Assembly: GCA_022885665.1 (NCBI GenBank)
Contig: JAGQDJ010000019.1
Location: 399,754-463,753, forward strand
Origin: Triops longicaudatus
Taxonomy: Eukaryota > Arthropoda > Branchiopoda > Notostraca > Triopsidae
DNA length: 64,000 nt
Reading direction: 5' to 3'
In this document: positions 48,497 through 61,100 of the stretch, in pieces
How the letters are laid out: every line of letters starts with the position of its first letter
How positions within the stretch are numbered: position 1 is the first letter of the stretch
Made by a program: the position numbers and the translations under genes
Notes under the pieces: generated by a model
Told to the model about the DNA's origin: nothing
The model's input: the letters and a program-made list of their open reading frames with translations, nothing else
The model's database searches: none

Positions 48497-50260
48497 TTAG
48501 CTGAACATAATATAATCCTTCCCTTCTGTGAGTTGCAAAGAAGATAAATTAGCTTCAAATCCACCCTGAGTTAAATCCTAAACAACGAATCCACACATTA
48601 TCTTTAGGTATACGGGTAAAAAGTAACTTATTCCATACCATTTTAACGCAGATTATGAAGGGTGGAGAAGCTTGCGTGAAATGAACGATGGGTACACGTG
48701 GCTTTGGCTTACGAGGACTATTTTCGTAGACATACATTCCTTGGCTTATCTTTTTCACATCTACGTCACAAAACGCCAGCACTTTCGCTTGATTATCCGG
48801 GCTTAGAGCTCTATAAAGCTGCCGACCTTGCTTTCCCGCATTCCATATCGTAAAAGAAGGCCACTGCGGAAGAATGATCTTTTCCAATCGCGCTAGTCGT
48901 AAATTCATTATAGTTGTCCTATAGACAACCAATTTCGTTCGACAAAAGTCTAATAATACGGTGATTTGATATTTACTCGTGGATAGAAAAAGTTGTCTGA
49001 GAAGGATGATACCGATACATCATCAAAGTCTCATCGACACGATGAACTTTCCCTCCATGGTCCAAATGCTGGTAAAAGAACATCAGATCTTCAGGAGTCC
49101 CTTTGCCCTCTTCACTAAAACCACCAACCCTAAAAAAGGAATTAAACGTGTGAAGCTTTTATTTTTCTTTTTTTCTTTTAGTAAGGCAAAGAAGCACAAA
49201 TTATAATCCTTACGTGTCAAACACCGACCTGGCGCAAAACCAAGTGGGCATAATTACTGTTGGTCCATGTGATGTGTAAATTTGAACAGCAAGCTTCGAA
49301 TGGGGTAGATTGTTTGCCCAGTTTGTGAAACGGTAAGTAGAATCCGGTGGATCTCGAAAAAATTTGCACCCTACTATCTGTCCACGTTCAATTAAGAAAA
49401 ACAATAGCTGCATTTTTTTTGCAAGTATCAAAAACTTACGGAATTGGGATTTTCTACAGCTAACTGGAGCTGCATTTTCACCCGATCTTTTAACATGACA
49501 TCATCCTACGGAAAGCAATTAACTGGTTACACAAAATTACGATTTAGGCAGTCAATTTTTAACTTCGATTATCCAATCATCCAACGCTCAGATCTCATGT
49601 TATGACATCGAAAGCTAAGGAAAAGTTAGTTTTATCTGGATCAGTCAAAAATTCATTCTTCGACTTCACACTAGTAAGTATCTCGGTAAAAACAAATTAC
49701 GAGCAAAAGTTTCGTTAGGAAAATTATGAGTTTTTAACTTGCTATTATTTTCTGCGTCATCAAAAATATTAATGACTGAAAAAGCGTGAGATAGCGCTGG
49801 TTTGGAAAATCGGAGTTTTACCGTATGTTGATTTAGTATACACTGTCTAGGAAGCACAAATATGATCCGCTACTTTGTCGAACAGCTTGATTTTTTGCAT
49901 AACCGACTACATTCATGAGAAAAAACTTTAGCATTTTATTTTCCACATCTTGCATCTTTTACCTCCTCTAGGTGGCCCAGAATGTTTGCCATAAACGACA
50001 GTAATGTTGTTTTCCATGAACAAGTTTCGCCACTTATTAATTATAATTTCAGAGTCATCTGTCGAACCGTCATTGTATATAGATAGTTCAAGTTTGAAAT
50101 TCTCCTCCTGCGTTTGGGTGGCTACAGAAGACAAACACTCACTCAGCCAACCCGCGGCGTTGTACACCGGCAAAATGACAGACTAAAGGTGTTAATTATT
50201 ATCAAATTAATGGGCATTTCATTAAGACAAGACACTTACTACACAAATATCTATGCCCAT
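48497..50260 (-). CDS. B3GNTL1: GT2 glycosyltransferase, B3GNTL1-like
   Basis: Eight exons: 50240-50260, 49963-50182, 49842-49906, 49440-49505, 49214-49377, 48977-49129, 48639-48918 and 48497-48577, giving 349 residues (human 361). Seen: the GT-A nucleotide-sugar region SVILPVYNAAGWL, SIYNDGSTDDS, the DSDDV metal-binding motif split by an intron, TSHGPTVIMPTWFC, GTPEDLMFFY and the C-terminal FTIWNAGKQG...AFCDVD block that is specific to this subfamily. The family is annotated as UDP-GlcNAc:betaGal beta-1,3-N-acetylglucosaminyltransferase-like, but it lacks a transmembrane anchor, and its acceptor is not established. The first exon is seven codons. It is divergent from DYNC2LI1. Confidence 0.93.
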
Positions 50261-50354
50261 TTTGACGTTTTTATGTGGCGGCGTAACTAACAACGCATGC
50301 TGCTTTATTTTCATACGACCATGTGTTGATTTATTGGTAGATGGGAGAAGGGGC

Positions 50355-50368
50355 GTCGTCATGACAAC
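50355..50368. promoter_or_regulatory. RFX X-box in DYNC2LI1 promoter
   Basis: GTCGTCATGACAAC fits every position of the X-box consensus GTHNYYATRRNAAC bound by RFX factors, the master regulators of ciliary genes. It lies 305 bp upstream of the DYNC2LI1 ATG and 95 bp from the divergent B3GNTL1 start. DYNC2LI1 orthologues are known RFX targets (xbx-1 in C. elegans), which makes the site credible. Function is inferred. Confidence 0.7.
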
Positions 50369-50672
50369 GCGGGAAAAACAAATCATTACAATTCCACTTG
50401 AAAGCTTTTAACCCATGGATCCAGTCCCAAATATTTGTTATAATTTTTTTTTTTTGTGTGTGTGTGTCAAATTAAATGAATTATCATTGAATAAGAACTC
50501 CAGGCTTTTTGTTTTACTGAAATAGTTACGTTCATAGATATTTATTTCACAAAGTAGAAATCCGCTCTACGCGTCCGACCCATTTATATTTGCCAACCTG
50601 AATTTATCGGACGTGAAAAAGGGTCTGTAAATCGTGATTCATTTTTGCTTCAATTAGCTTTGAATAACAATT

Positions 50673-51967
50673 ATGGGCAGGTAAAGTAACTCAGAATCAA
50701 TTACTTCAAATATGTTTTAATTTCGTATTTCCAAAACTTCGTGATGTAGTCAAACATTATGGGAATATGCCGTGGCGCAAAAGGAAAACAAAAACGAGAA
50801 CAATACTGCAGATCAAGAATCCAGTATTCTAGTTACCGGCATGAAAGCAAGCGGCAAAAGTACTTTGATTCATCAGTACTTAGAAAAGGGAGAAGATCCC
50901 AAGCCTTCCGTAGCCTTGGAATACAGTTATGGCCGAAAAACGAATAAAAATATGGTTCAGAATATATGGTTACGTAATTGATTCAGGTTACTTATAAAAA
51001 TTTTTAGGGGAAAGACGTGTGTCAAATCTACGAGTTAGCGAATGGCACTCTGTTCCTTAATTTAATTAAGCCGACGTTAGAATCTCGCTCAAAACAATCC
51101 GCCTTAGCTTTGGCGATAGTAGTGGACTTATCTCATCCCGAAGAAATCTGGCCGTATTTAGAAGCCCTCCATCTAGGCTTTTTGCAGACGTTTTTGAAGC
51201 AACAGCGTCCAAATTTTAAGATTGCCATTCTTGGAAGCAAGTACGACGCCTACCAAGTAAGACATCACGAATACATACATATGTGTTAGGAAGTACTTTG
51301 TTGCGGAAAGAGCTGCAATACGCAAGTATATTGATACTTTTTTTGTAAAGATATTTGATGCAAACAAACGTAGAATGATCAACCGTACCATGAGATACTT
51401 CGGGCTTCTTTGGCAATCCGCTGTGCTATTTTATTCCGAGAAAGATCGCGTCTTACTCAAACAAGCAAAAGATTTATTAGCACACATGACTTTCAACATA
51501 AAAGTCTCGTAAAATCTTCAAAGTTCTTTTTCAAATATTGATCTAAATGCTGACTTCAACAGTTTCAGTTTATCCACTGATCCAAATAGTCATCTTGTAG
51601 TGCCGTTTAACGCAGACTCCGTACAGCAATTAGGAGGGCCTATGGGCGATTCGGATTCGAGGGACGTGTCAGCTGTGTATGATTTATGGAAACAGACATA
51701 TACGACACATTTTCCTTCAGTATACAACTATATTACTACAAAAAAAAGGACATCAAAGAAATTTTCTTAGGGGACAGGGCCTATTAAAATATTCGATAAT
51801 CCACAGAATTTCAAAGAGCCAATGATTGACGCCTTGAGAGCTCAAAAAGATGAAGTGAGAAATGCTAATTATAAACGTCATACACAGCATTATTATTTTT
51901 TGTGTTTCCATAGGAAATGGAGAGGTTTCGACAAGAAATGGATCGCCGACTTCGCCATAGTAAATGA
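50673..51967 (+). CDS. DYNC2LI1: cytoplasmic dynein 2 light intermediate chain 1
   Basis: Seven exons: 50673-50680, 50750-50954, 51008-51256, 51351-51508, 51563-51719, 51771-51854 and 51914-51967, giving 304 residues (human 351). The 8-nt first exon supplies Met-Gly and two bases of Ser, restoring the conserved QTLWE start. Seen: a P-loop-like GMKASGKST at 33-41, PKPSVALEYSYGRK, VVDLSHPEEIWP, ILGSKYDAYQ and the coiled-coil-like C-terminus KDEEMERFRQEMDRR. It is the light intermediate chain of the retrograde intraflagellar transport motor, acting in cilia with DYNC2H1. The shorter length comes from the C-terminal half. An X-box lies in its promoter. Confidence 0.93.
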
Positions 51968-52669
51968 ATCCATAAATTTCAAACAATGATCACAAAACAT
52001 ACAGCCTCATGGTAGTTTTTCTTTGAGCTTTTATTTAAATTATGAGGGAGACACAGCCTATCCGAGGAAAGATAAACGAAGAAGTTAAGTTGCGCAACGT
52101 AAAAGTTCGTAAAAATCATTCTTCGTGTGAATCAAAAAGACGTATATGAAACGACAAGGAGAAAATACACCGACAAAAATTATCTTTAACGAACATTGTT
52201 ATCAATTTAGCGTGAACCCAGGAGGAGGTTGAACTTCAGTTTTCTTCTGTTAAGGATTTTTTTTTGTGTACTACGTGTGTTGCGGTTTCTAGATAGATTG
52301 ATACGAAGAGGAATTCCCCTTACAACTGTAGTTCAGAAACTTCCAGCCCAATGTTACTTTATTAATAGAGCTCCTTGTTCCTTTAAATGATAAGGGCCCC
52401 AGTAACATAAAAAAAAAAACACATTACATGCATACATCACAAGCGCCAAACTTCCAATATTTGGTCCTTTAGGATTGCGACATGTAGTATAAATTTGACT
52501 TCCTGTTTAATGAAAAGCGAAGGAAACGGAAACACGTAATAATTTGTGGTTTTATCTTTGAGTCATAGTTGATAAGAACAGTCAGACCTCCAAAGGCTTA
52601 TTAGCAGTGGCAATATATACTTTATTTCTTGTTAAGATAGTAGCTTTAGTTTCGGTATTACTCGCAAAC
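51968..52669. other. DYNC2LI1 / caspase intergenic
   Basis: 702 bp holding the caspase promoter and 5' UTR. Acceptor-like sequences just upstream of the caspase ATG hint at a non-coding first exon. No gene seen. Confidence 0.4.
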
Positions 52670-54126
52670 ATGGTCATTGCGGATGCTAAGGCAAGTTCAA
52701 AAGTTCTGATTCCCAGCGTGGGGACTGAACAGAAGTCAACTACTGGAGGAATCCAAGAAGATGTAGAAGAAGTTAACAGTGTTGAAGAAATTGAAGTACA
52801 CGATGGGAAAAACTACTCGGACCATATCATGTAACTTGAAATTAGTGCTTTACTAAGCAGAATTAATTATTATTCTTACTTAATAGATCATACACCAAAA
52901 CACTGGAGTACGATCTTAAGTATTACATGTCACATCTAAGGAGAGGATATGCATGCATATTCCAACATGTTAACTTCAGTCCACATCTGGAACAAACAAA
53001 GAGGAAGGAAAGCAAATATGATGCAAAAGGAATGGAAACAATTTTGAAAAGTCTCGGCTTTGACGTGAAGTGTTATACAGATCTATCAAAAAAGAATATC
53101 GAGAAGAAAGTTACTAAACGTGAGTTTCTATCACTCTGAAAATGTTAACCGCGCGACAAGTTAGTTGTTTACTAAAAGGACGTAAGTACTTTTCTAGTAG
53201 CGGCAATGAACCATGAGGATTGCGACTGCGTGCTAATTGCCGTTTTTACACACGGAATACGAGGCCAACTCTGCGCCAACGATGACAAATATTCCCCTAC
53301 GGTATTATGGGAGTCGTTTCTCCCTGACAAATGTCCAACTTTGGCTGGCAAGCCCAAGATTTTCATTATTCAGGTGTGTCAAGATTGGGTTATTCCAAAT
53401 GATGGAGCTATTTATGTTGTAGGCATGCAGAGGAAGCAGGGTTGACTATGGGACAACTTTAAAAAAACTTGCATCTGGAGAACAAGACGTCATGGGTGAG
53501 ACAAAAACAGATGCTTCTGCGGTTGTCGCTGCCGAAAGCGGTTATTTTCCGTACTCAATTCCTCACTATGCTGATTTGATAATCGCGTTCAGTACTTTAC
53601 CAGGTATTTTTCCTGACTTCGTTTGTAATTTACTTCACAGACGTTTGTGTAGGGTTCTTTTCCTACCGGAACGGGCTGCCGTCGGAAGATTTCTGGTCTT
53701 TTAAATTATTTGGAATATTCCCTTTATACGTGCCGCGTAATATGTTTCGAATGCCTAGTATGTTGTATAACGCCTCAATTTCTGGAAAGGTTGTAATTTT
53801 ATTTCCTAGGCTGGATGCAAGCAAGGAGAATCCGAGCAAATCCAAATGATCCAAACATGCAGAGTAACACAAGCTCGAGTTCTCAACCTGGTTCTTGGTT
53901 TATTCAAACTTTGATTTCCGTACTAGACAATTTCAGCGATAAGGAAGACTTGCTCTCCATGCTAACTATGACCGCTTGTCGCGTGGCTACTCGGTTTGAG
54001 TCAAAGTCGCCAGACGACTTCTTAAACTTAAACAAACAGATTCCCTGCTTTCACTCGACACTCACCAGAAAAGTATATTTCGTTTCAAAATATAACGACT
54101 CAAAGGTGGAGGCAAGCTCAGCCTAA
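52670..54126 (+). CDS. caspase (C14 cysteine protease), executioner-like
   Basis: Exons 52670-52830, 52887-53119, 53198-53373, 53423-53603 and 53810-54126 encode 355 residues. Seen: a short acidic prodomain of ~60 residues without CARD or DED, the p20 subunit with RRGYACIF, SLGFDV, catalytic His150 in FTHGIRG and catalytic Cys192 in QACRG, an inter-subunit linker with candidate cleavage Asp residues (ETKTDAS), and the p10 subunit with GSWFIQTL (278-285) and RVATRFES. Correct splicing of 53374-53422 is needed to read QACRG; reading through gives QVCQD. The short prodomain suggests an executioner caspase cleaving after Asp in apoptosis. The loop between the p10 strands is unusually long and Asn/Ser-rich. 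It sits between two ciliary genes. Confidence 0.92.
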
Positions 54127-55184
54127 AGAAGCGTCTTTCGCCATCTTGAGCCCTGAATTTCAGACATTCGGGTTCTGTCGGGTCTATGATAATACGGACC
54201 ATGCACGCCTGCAATTCTTTTCAGTCCAGTCTAATTCAGGAAGGAAGTTTCGTAAATTGTTTAGAATGATTGTGATCAGACCAAATCCTTCAAAAATCCC
54301 ATTGCTATAAAAATACTACCTTATCTTTTTCATTATTTTGCATGAACTGAAATTGTATTGTACTCTTGACCTTGGATGACGACACACACGATCCGTTTTA
54401 AACATGGAAGACTGCTGACAAACAATCCGGGTCCAAAGGGATTCAGATATGAACAAAAATCTTACAGAATCCTGACATTTGATAAAAACAAATTATCTGC
54501 CGATTGCCGTTTCTGGAAATTTTGGGAATATGCAAAATCGTAATCTGGTGATTAATACTGCGGAATAGTACTGTTGATTTGATTTTCCATCTTTTGACTA
54601 ACACTATACGCATCCCAGTGTGGAGTGCGTAATGGGGATCCTTATAACGCAAGTTTCATTTTCGAACTCGTGGTTAGACTAATTTGACAAAATAAAACAT
54701 TCAAAAGCACTTCGAGAATTATTCTCAATGTAAAAAACGAGTATTTGCTCGGAAGTTGCAATAAAAGTGCTAAATTAAATTCGTCACTATTAATGGCCAT
54801 GTGGTCGTGATGTTGTGGAAAAGTTTAATACACTACTATTAGCCATTCATTTGGCTTTGAGGATTAAAAAATAACTACTGAGTATTCTACCTCACCAAAA
54901 ATGTAGTTAACCATAAGTAAACATGTATTTACTCGAACACATTATGTTTTGACTTTGTGTATGCTTTCAGGAGAAGCCCTCTGTCTAATTTATACGATTG
55001 CTGCAACACGCACGCCGTATAAAGAACAGCTTTGTTGCCATGGCATCCCTTCCAACGCGCGAGCTGTTTGATCATTCCTTGTGAAAAGAATTGCTTCAAC
55101 CCTCAGTCCGTAATCTCTAAAACTCTGTAATCCTATTTAAAGTAATATTAACTTTGTGAATTTATTGGTCCAATAAACTTAGCC
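54127..55184. other. dynein heavy-chain upstream region
   Basis: 1,058 bp between the caspase stop and the dynein heavy-chain ATG. AT-rich apart from the X-box-like site at 55034-55047. No gene or RNA seen. Confidence 0.45.
55034..55047. promoter_or_regulatory. X-box-like site upstream of dynein heavy chain
   Basis: GTTGCCATGGCATC matches the palindromic RFX consensus GTTGCCATGGCAAC at 13 of 14 positions and lies 138 bp upstream of the dynein heavy-chain start. X-boxes usually lie 50-200 bp upstream of ciliary genes, so placement supports function. Confidence 0.6.
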
Positions 55185-58100
55185 ATGGGTGAAAAACCTC
55201 CCGACAATTTAACGGGTGACTCTCGGGTTGAGTTTCTTGCAACCATTGTGCATAAATCTCTGAAACTAAAAGCCGACCGATGGTCCAAGTTAATTGCAGT
55301 CGACGAAGCACGCCGCACCATACAGGTCTACCTATTAACCTCTTAACACACCATACAGGTCTACCTATTAACCTATTAACCTCTTCATTGAAAATTTTGT
55401 AGGAATTCCTTGACCAAGAAGCAGTTCCTTTGTTAATAATTAGCCAAACGGGTCCTGGAGTTCTTTCCGTTTCAAGTGCCGCAATCGGACCTGCCAATCC
55501 TTTGTTTGGATCAGGTGGCTCTAGCTCGCGACTCAAATCCGTATATTTTCTAAAAAAGAGGACCGAAGCTGTATCTCGAGTTGACCCAAGATCTTCCCTC
55601 TTGTTTGGCGATATTAGTCCTCAACCTCTCGAACAAATCATGTCCTTTCTCGACGACGTAAACCCCCCTTTTCAATTAAGCATGTATCTCTCTAAAATGT
55701 AATAAGAACATTAGCTTTCATTAATCTGTTAACTACTTACCTTAATTAGTTATTTGAATTATATTTGATGTATTAATATAAGTGCCTTCAGTTGCATGGC
55801 ATTTAATTATATTCTACGGAATTCGAAGCTATTATGTACCTCAACTACTAATTTATCTTTGTTACTCCATGAAGGTTGTCGTTCCTACAATTGAAAGTTC
55901 TGTGACACAAAAGGGTTATCCGTCTCTGATAGTCCAGGACCTACAACGGGAAGCTCGCGCCCTGCGTGGAGCCGTTTCTCGCGTACGAGGCACATTAGAG
56001 GGCCGCACAGTTCTTCCAGTACCTTGGCGCGGGCACGGTGAAAATGAAGAGCCACCACCTACCACTAGGTCAGCTGCGTTTTTATCTCGCACTGACCTTG
56101 AACAAACGGTCCAAGGTTGGTCTCAGCAACTTGCGTCCATCTTAGGTGACGATAATAAAGCTCCGTCTCGTAGCTCACTTCAAGAAGGTAATAAGCAAAT
56201 GAAAGCAATTCGGCGTAAATTTGTGCAATTTTCTCGTTGCAGAAATCAATTACTGGAGGAATCGAGCACAAGATTTGGAAGGCATTTTTGGGCAAATGAA
56301 GGAAGAAAATGTACGGAAGATGGCTGCAAATCTTGAACAAGTAAAAAGTGTGTATGCGGAATCATTCCGTTGTCTATTGAAGCAAGTGGTCACAGGTAGG
56401 TTCTTTTTCAGAGATTGTTGAAGGTATGCCCTAACTTCTATTCTAGCTTTGGCCGAGGCCCAGGACATAGCCTTGCATTTGAAGCCACTAGCTCGACCTC
56501 TGGAAACTATCGACTCTACCGAAATCTCAGAGCTTCACGCACCTCTAAAAGCTACGCTCCATTCCGTCGCGTTAGTATGGGTTTCATGTAATCACTACCG
56601 TAAACCTGCGCGATTCTTGCCGCTTCTGCAACAGCTTGCCAATTTACTTATCGAAAAAGGACGGACATTCCTTGACCCACGTTCACTGTTTAACAGCGAA
56701 CCAGAAGAATCCATGGAGCGGATTTCAACTGTCTTGGATATCGTAACTGTCTACAGGACCCTCTATAAAGAGCAGCGAAGACTAATTGCGCCTTTATTCA
56801 AACGCTTGAATGCTAAAGTTCAAGTTCAAGAGTGGCAATTCTCAAATCGCCTCATCTTTGGGCGTTTAGACTTATTCACCAAGAGGTTGCAAGTTATAAA
56901 AAGCATGCTCGTGACTTTTCAAGAATACGGACGCCTAAGTCGTATTGAACTAAGCACCGGAAGTGGCCGGAACCTCTCCTCTCAACTAGTCAAGATCTGT
57001 GCCCAGTTTTCCGAACTGCGCGCCCCCTTCTTAACCGGAGCTGCGGGCGACTGCCTGGAGCCCGAAAACGAAGTCTTCGATGCCGCCGTGAAGACATTCG
57101 AGGAAGGAATGAACGGTTTGGAAGGAAAACTATGCGCTGTACTGGGTCACGCTTTAGACGACTGTACGCAACCTCAAGCCGTTGGCAAAGTTGTTAGTGT
57201 CCTCGGATCTTTTATGGAGCACCCTCCGCTTCACGATCGATTGCAACAAAGTATTCCCCATTTAACCCATATTGCGCTGCAAGAGATCAAAGTATGTGAT
57301 GACTTGTACCCGAAATTGGTGTCCCAAACGACGTACTCGGACAGCATTCGGCCTCCTACAGCGGCGGCCGTTTTCCACTTGCGCGAACTCGATAAACGCG
57401 CGTCGGCACAGATCAAAGCCTTGGTGAGCTTAGGGGTCACTTCTCAAACACCCCAAGCTCATCAGGCTTTTGAACGATATGACAAACTAGCCGAACAACT
57501 CAAACAAGCTGAAGAGAACCTTGTGTCCAACTGGGCGAAGAATTTGGGTCCAATAATTGCTTCATTGACGCAGCCCTTGTTGATACGAAATGGAAGTTTT
57601 GTTGCTGCCAACGTCCATGGTCAGGTAAAGACACCTCATTATTCAATGCAGGAGAATCTCGTTACAACAAACCTTTGTGATGAGCTGCCGGCCAAAGCAG
57701 AACCCTTTGTAAGGTCCCAAGTTTATCGAATGTTCACGAAAGCGTCTGATAGAAAGAACTTTGGATACATCAAACGGTTTTTCTGTTTTAAGGAAGTCTG
57801 TCTTAACGAGATTCTAATGAAGCCCCATTCTAGAGCTGGGATCTTTTGTAGGTAGTTACGAACCAACATGATACAGTTAGTAAGCAAATAGCCCGCAATA
57901 TGCAAGCTATAGTTATACAATGAATAACAGTAGGTCTAATAACGATTTTAGCTTCCCATGTCAAAAACGATTGAGCGGTTTGACCTCACCAAATTGGATT
58001 GACGGGTCATCGAAATGCAAGAGTCTATCTTTCATGTTGCAGTTTGTTTAGATAAAAATCAGTGAATTGTATACTGCCGAATGATGAGGAAAAGTTTTAC

Positions 58101-61100
58101 AGATTATGTAAAAAATTTCGCTATAAGTTCAAATAGTTAAGATCCGACACACGCGAGGCCCAACAAGCCAAAACTCCGCTGAACTCAATAAAGAAACGGC
58201 CAAATAATTTACGCAACAAATAGAGCGCAATAAAGCCTGTTGCATTGTGTAATTGAACTCAGGTTCTTTCAACCCTGATTATGGACACTTTCGTTTATGT
58301 GAACCGTTTTTTGAAAAAAAATCGCTTTTACTTAGGGAGCGTAGTTTAACGGCGCCGTAAAAATTGCCGCTTTTACCCCCCTCTTCCGCTATCAATTTTG
58401 GCCATTTTTCTTATCCATTTAACATTGCCGTCATTATTTGCTTACCCCAGCCCCTGACCCCGTGATGGCTCCATTAATATACTCTACATTCCCTTGCGAA
58501 CTGCAAGAGACTTCTCACAAATGTGAAACGTATGATTGAAGCATGACACAGTTATTTTTGGCTATTATCCCAGATTGTGTTTCCCAAAATATATTCCACG
58601 CGCACTAACATTATGAATCTGATTTTATCAACTGAATTGTCAAATACCCTGCGGTTCAGACCGGTTGACAAGATCGAGATTCTGCTCCATAGTTCACAAC
58701 AAAGCGTCAAGAGGGTACAATTGCATTTACGAAAGTCTACAGAAAGATTTCATATTTATTTACACCCATAATTTTCGGAACACCTCCAACTCCGTCAGGT
58801 GAACGTCCCCTTGTCAAGTCCCCATGACGTTTTCCCTGTGTTACGACTTGTGTCGTGTCACCGTCAGGCGGCTATGCTTTCAGCGCCAAAACAAAGCAAC
58901 TTTTCACTGACAAAGACAGCGACATTTGTCAGGGAGTCAACGCAGAGCAATACTCGTTGCGAAATGCAGGTTTTACTGCAGGTACTAATGTATTTTTATC
59001 ATTTAAATCTAGTTCGCAATTTCTTTATGGGAAGCACGTAGCCTACTGCAGTTGGACGTTAAAATGCCAGCTGAAGTCCATGAAATTACGTCCAAGCGCG
59101 CCCATTTCCAATCTTTACTTAACTCCATTGATTTCGTCGTGAGGAGTTACCGTAATATCAAAAACATGACATCTATCCAACTGGATTCGCTGTTACATGA
59201 TCGTCTCCAATCACTGGAAGAAATGATCTCCTTCGCAGTAGCAGAACACACTTGGGAATCGCCTGTTGCTGTTCTAGACCCCTTTTTGAAAGAACTGGAA
59301 GAAACGACTCAAGCTGTGGAGTCTATATTAAAAAAATTGTTTAATCAACTTGAATCCATTAAAAGCATCACAAACTCATGGGGCAAGGTACCTTTGCTTG
59401 ACCGCATCGATGTTACGGCCGACAACCACGATATGCTGGCCAAACGGCACGGCGAGATTGCAGGAGGGGGCAAGAAGATCGAGAACATGGTTCAGGAAAT
59501 TCGAGATTTGCTGGGGATCGAGGCCGATAACGAAGCTTGGATTACTTTTGTTGACGTGGTGGAAAAATTTGTTCTCGAGGGGCTTTTACGAACTGTAGGC
59601 ATCAGTCTGAGCTACTTCTTAGACCACACACACCCAAGATATTGCTCGTCGACAGCTGTAGTTGAAGTATTCTTGGAGTTCCAAAAATGCGGCCCAGTTT
59701 TTAATCCTTCATTGAACGATGAAGATCCTAAAGGACTGAAACAGTTGTTCGAACAAAATATCAATCATATCCTTCATGTCGGCAAGCAAGTTCAACTTTT
59801 GTCATCACGAGAGAATTATCAGGTATCGCAAACAAAAAATAAAATAAATGTCAGACAAACGCTTAAAATAATGAGCGGACTCTATATAAGTATATATATT
59901 TTTAACACTTTATCGTTTACAGACTCAGATAGAAAATAATCAAGAAGTAACTGATATGCGAAACAAGCTATGGAACCGCATTAACAGGGCTCTGGCGCAA
60001 GCTCGTGGTTTTCGGCGGGATTTCGACAAATATTCGCATTTATGGACTTCGGACCCCCATGAATTTCTTCTCAAGTTTGTACAAACTTCATGCTCACTTT
60101 TCCCCACTACAGAAGACAGCAAAACTCGGATAGCAAGCGTGCTAGAGGCCGAAGTTAACGCTCCTACCTTAGAAAACTACCAAGATCAGTTGCGGTACTT
60201 ACAAAAGTTACAAGTCGAGCTCGCCGTACAAGAGAGTTACCGACTAGTTGACAACTGGTTAAAAGTACACGTGCAACCCGCAATGTTCGGTTTAGAGCAG
60301 TTGGTGGAATCTTGGAAGCAGCTATTCATTGAGCATTTGACCGAGCACGTGACTGAGAATCTCGAAGAAACAGAGCAATTCGTCCAAGAAGCCGAAGAAG
60401 GCTTGTTGAGGCCAGTTCTGCCAGATGGACAAGGTGGAAGCGCTTTGCTAACGGTTATGGCTCATTTGGCTCAAGTGAAAAACCGGCAAACTGCTGTTGA
60501 TGCGCTGTTCCCCGAACTCAGTCAGGCTGCGACTCTTCTTCGACTTCATGACCACGAACTTTCTGAAGAATTACTTCTAAAACTTAATGTAAGTCTTTCT
60601 GTGCGTGTAAAAATCTGTTACAACTTGATTTGGTTTCTTACAGGAACTGCCCGGACGGTGGAAAAACTTGAAACACGCAGCGCAAGCCGCTCGTCAGCAA
60701 GTTGCATCCTTACAAGCAAACGAGATCGCTACTTTACGAAGAGCCCTAACAGCCTTCGATTCAAAGCAGTTGCAATTCCGAGAAGAGTTTCACAAACTTC
60801 GCTTTTTCTGGTACGACTGCGCCGACACGTACGCTCTTTTAGATAGCGCAAACAAAAAGCTGAGCTTACTAGAGACAGAAATGAGAAACTTAGTAGCATC
60901 GGCCGCTCTATTCGAAGTGAACGTTACTGAATTTAAACCATTGAAGAATTGCCGAAGGGAGACCACGATGTTAAAACAACTTTGGGATTACATTTTCATC
61001 GTTCGGACAAGCGTAGAGCATTGGAAAACGACGTCGTGGAAGGATATTGATGTCGAACGTATGGAAATTGAATGTAAACATTTCGCAAAGAACATTCGAG

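Noticed and set aside
53368..53440. Loss of the caspase active-site motif (QVCQD instead of QACRG)
   Set aside because: The bases after CAG are an intron (53374-53422). Splicing to the GCATGC acceptor gives a normal QACRG.
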